From the NCBI GenBank assembly GCA_041658125.1, contig JBBAAS010000029.1, positions 1 to 7,393 on the forward strand: DNA of 7,393 bases. The letters are read 5' to 3'. Shown here in pieces: positions 5,056 to 7,393 of this stretch (its first letter is position 1; each line of letters starts with the position of its first letter). The stretch comes from JBBAAS01 sp041658125 (lineage in GTDB: Bacteria > Patescibacteriota > Microgenomatia > UBA12405). The notes under the pieces were generated by a model. The model was given only the letters and a program-made list of their open reading frames with translations, was not told the origin of the DNA and searched no databases. A program made the translations under genes and the position numbers.

Positions 5056-7325
5056 CGTTTTTTCTTCTGATTAATTCTTTCACTTTCGGCCCAGGCGATG
5101 ATTTCACGGGTACGGTCAATGGCGTCGGGAGAAACGGAAATGGAGGTAATCCCCCATTTAACCAATTTTTTAACTAAATCGGGATAATTGCTTGGGGCTT
5201 GACCGCAAATTGAAGCCATGATGCCGCGTTTACGGGCTTTGATAACAGCTCTTTTTAAACTCCACATAACGGCCGGATCAAGCTCGCTGAAGCATTTAGC
5301 CACTTCGCTATTGTCACGGTCGATACCTAAAGTAAGCATGGTTAAGTCGTTACTGCCGATGGAAATGCCGTCAATGCCAACATCGATAAATTTATCTAAA
5401 AGAATGACATTACTGGGAATTTCGACCATCATAAAGAGTTTGAAGGTAGGTGAGCGAAGTAAGCCGGCGGCGGCGATAATTTTTTTGATTTCAAAAAGCT
5501 CCTGGGGAGTATGAACAAAAGGAATCATCAGCCAGAGATTTTTGTAGCCATACTTGTTGCGGACCATTTTGATGGCTTCAAGCTCCATGTTGAAGACATC
5601 AGGAGAGCTAATGTAGCGGTAGGCACCGCGAAAACCAAGCATAGGGTTGGATTCTTCGGGCTCGTAAAGCTTGCCCCACTTGAGGTGGCGATATTCGTTG
5701 GTTTTAAAGTCGGTAGCCCGATAGATGATGGGCCGAGGAGAGAAACTTTTACAAAATTCAACCAAGCCTTTGGCTAATTTTTGGATATATTCTTTTTGGC
5801 GACCGTCGGCGATCATTTTTTTGGGATGAATGCCAATGTCGGCGATCATAAATTCGGCGCGTAAAAGACCAACGCCGTCAACATTTCTTTTAGCAATACT
5901 TTCGGCCAGATCGGGTTCGCCAAGATTGACATAAAGCTTGGTAGCAGTAGAAATGAGTCGATGTTTTTTAACGGCTTGGGGAGTAAAGGAACCGCTTAAA
6001 TCCCCTTTCCAGACTTCACCGGTAGTGCCGTTCAGAGTAACTATGTCGCCTTCGTGAAAAAATTTGGTGGCAATTTTGGTGCCGACGACGCAGGGAACAC
6101 CTAACTCGCGGCTGACAATGGCGGCGTGAGAAGTTTGACCGCCCTTGTCGGTGATAATGCCGGCGACTTTTTTCATAGCCGGAACAAAATCAGGAGTGGT
6201 CATGGAGGTTACGAGGATTTGACCGGCACGGGCGCGGCCGATTTCTTTGGGTGAATTGATGATGACAACCACCCCGGTGGCATTGCCGGGACTGGCGGGA
6301 TCGCCTTTGATGTCGGCGGGAGTAGAAATAATAGTTTGTTGGGAATCTAGGGTTTTTTGGTTGCTGACAACAGTGGTAATAGGACGGGTTTGGACTATAT
6401 AGATTTTGCCTTTTTCGATAGCGAATTCGATGTCCTGGGGTTTTTGATAGTGATCGTGAAGTTTTTGGCCAAGGCGGGCAATTTTGATGGCCATAGCATC
6501 GGTAATTTTTTTAAGTTTTTGTTTATGACGGGGTAAAGTAATTTCCTTGGTTTCATCTTGAGCGCGAACTAGTGCTAAATCTTGTTCAGCTAAAGTATAG
6601 GAGGCAACATCCCAGTCTTTTTTATTGATAAGATGCTGATCGGGAGTGACTTTGCCCTGAACAATGTATTCACCTAAGCCCCAAATAGTTTCGACGATGA
6701 TTTTATCTTTATCATTATTGACCGGATTAACGGTAAACATAATCCCGGAGACGTCGGAATTAATGAGTTTTTGGATCGGAACAGCAACACCGATTTTGAA
6801 ATGATCGTAATGTTTTTTAACTTGATAGAAAATTGATCTGGGGGTAAATAAGCTTGACCAACAATCACGAACGCGATTAATAACATTGGTTTCACCAACA
6901 ACATTAAGGAAGGTTTCACCTTGACCGGCAAAAGAAGCATCGGAACTGTCTTCGGCAGTGGCTGAAGTGCGAACGGCCACAGGGACGTTTCTAAGGCCAC
7001 CGTAATCACAAAGTTTTTTATAAGACTTCATTATTTCTATAGCGAGTTGAGGTGAAATAGGACTTTTCTTGATTAGAGCTCTAATCTTTTTGGAAGCGGT
7101 TAGAAGTTGGTTAGGGTCATCGACGTCGATAGGGTCGAGGATATTTTTGATTTCGGGGCGAAGATCGTTTTTTTGGATGAAGTCAAAGTAAGCTTGGACA
7201 GTAACGACAAAACCGTTGGGGACCGGAATATCAAGGTGATACATTTCGCCAAGATTGGCACCTTTACCACCTACCTTTGAAATGTCATCGATTCGGATAT
7301 CACGAAACCACAAGATGTTTGGCAT
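5052..7325 (-). CDS. ppsA: Phosphoenolpyruvate synthase
   Basis: The 757-residue enzyme (E. coli PpsA is about 792) converts pyruvate, ATP and water to PEP, AMP and phosphate in the cytoplasm, the entry step of gluconeogenesis. Three domains are in order. The ATP-grasp domain spans about 12-320, with 'VGGKGANLGEM' (18-28), 'RTSATAEDSSDASFAGQGE' (119-137) and 'QTRPI' (312-316). The swivelling phosphohistidine domain spans about 336-442, with catalytic His400 in 'GGQTSHAAIVSRELG'. The TIM-barrel PEP/pyruvate domain spans about 460-750, with 'DFKTNEYRHLKWG' and 'NPMLGFRGAYRY' (539-572), 'SNDLTMLTLGIDRD' (658-671) and catalytic Cys707 in 'ASICGQAPS'. The 'TNEYR..L' and 'FRGA.RY' signatures favour PEP synthase over pyruvate phosphate dikinase. 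The ATG at 7325 is forced, with an in-frame TAA 6 bases upstream. It is transcribed alone in this window and converges on rsmI with overlapping stop codons. Confidence 0.96.
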   Translation of the reverse strand: MPNILWFRDIRIDDISKVGGKGANLGEMYHLDIPVPNGFVVTVQAYFDFIQKNDLRPEIKNILDPIDVDDPNQLLTASKKIRALIKKSPISPQLAIEIMKSYKKLCDYGGLRNVPVAVRTSATAEDSSDASFAGQGETFLNVVGETNVINRVRDCWSSLFTPRSIFYQVKKHYDHFKIGVAVPIQKLINSDVSGIMFTVNPVNNDKDKIIVETIWGLGEYIVQGKVTPDQHLINKKDWDVASYTLAEQDLALVRAQDETKEITLPRHKQKLKKITDAMAIKIARLGQKLHDHYQKPQDIEFAIEKGKIYIVQTRPITTVVSNQKTLDSQQTIISTPADIKGDPASPGNATGVVVIINSPKEIGRARAGQILVTSMTTPDFVPAMKKVAGIITDKGGQTSHAAIVSRELGVPCVVGTKIATKFFHEGDIVTLNGTTGEVWKGDLSGSFTPQAVKKHRLISTATKLYVNLGEPDLAESIAKRNVDGVGLLRAEFMIADIGIHPKKMIADGRQKEYIQKLAKGLVEFCKSFSPRPIIYRATDFKTNEYRHLKWGKLYEPEESNPMLGFRGAYRYISSPDVFNMELEAIKMVRNKYGYKNLWLMIPFVHTPQELFEIKKIIAAAGLLRSPTFKLFMMVEIPSNVILLDKFIDVGIDGISIGSNDLTMLTLGIDRDNSEVAKCFSELDPAVMWSLKRAVIKARKRGIMASICGQAPSNYPDLVKKLVKWGITSISVSPDAIDRTREIIAWAESERINQKKKR

Positions 7326-7332
7326 TAGTTAA

Positions 7333-7361
7333 ATTGTAGTGGGTAATGAGCAAAGTGTAAA
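7333..7361 (-). promoter_or_regulatory. ppsA promoter (-35 TTTACA, -10 TACAAT)
   Basis: On the minus strand, TTTACA (7356-7361) and TACAAT (7333-7338) are separated by exactly 17 bases, each matching the sigma-70 consensus in five of six positions. The -10 ends 7 bases before the ATG at 7325, so the predicted +1 is the ATG itself, giving a leaderless message. The remaining bases to the right edge (7362-7393) show no recognisable gene or structure. Confidence 0.65.
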
Positions 7362-7393
7362 CAGGAGTTTTTAGCTTAGAAATTAGCAGTCGG

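Noticed and set aside
5050..5065. Rho-independent terminator after rsmI at the GTTTTTTC run
   Set aside because: The T-run has no stable stem before it, and the run lies inside the ppsA 3' coding end.
6674..7009. Leftward 111-codon frame within ppsA
   Set aside because: It is an out-of-frame reading of the ATP-grasp domain of ppsA on the same strand; the ppsA frame there carries conserved motifs.
7362..7393. Partial gene or RNA at the right edge
   Set aside because: The stretch is too short and shows no motif, stem or codon pattern I can support.

Overview
The window looks like a chromosomal segment of a reduced-genome bacterium, most likely a member of the Candidate Phyla Radiation (Patescibacteria, perhaps Microgenomates). 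This rests on protein style: a compact SecG with an 'EKRGWEK' second half, an oligopeptide-binding protein held by an uncleaved N-terminal anchor with a 'DPDQYTFWHS' motif, a short RsmI and an archaeal/CPR-style PEP synthase. It also rests on the low G+C content and the absence of Shine-Dalgarno sequences. TGA acts as a stop at two ATGA gene junctions, so the code is the standard bacterial one and not the TGA=Gly code of Gracilibacteria/Absconditabacteria. The lineage is an inference from protein style, not from a marker gene.

Layout. Positions 1-3637 form one leftward operon for the cell envelope. It runs from a secreted, membrane-anchored transglutaminase-like protein, to a small four-helix membrane protein of the phage-holin-4/YvlD family, to SecG, to an extracellular solute-binding protein cut by the left edge. 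The first two junctions are 4-base ATGA overlaps, and the third gene pair abuts or overlaps. A divergent promoter region (3638-3720) separates this operon from rightward lexA (3721-4341). A 76-base gap follows that contains a palindromic dispersed-repeat-like element, then rightward rsmI (4417-5055). Leftward ppsA (5052-7325) meets rsmI tail to tail, with the stop codons overlapping. Its promoter lies in the last 68 bases, which hold no other recognisable gene.

Functionally, the left operon joins protein export (SecG), surface proteins that need that export (transglutaminase-like protein, peptide-binding protein) and a membrane protein of unknown role. The right side is housekeeping: SOS repression (LexA), 16S rRNA methylation (RsmI) and pyruvate/PEP interconversion (PpsA). 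The most notable non-coding signal is that all four transcription-unit starts have a -10-like hexamer ending 6-8 bases before a forced ATG, which predicts leaderless mRNAs throughout. No clear novel defence or mobile system is present; I regard the window as mostly ordinary core genome with a few regulatory curiosities.
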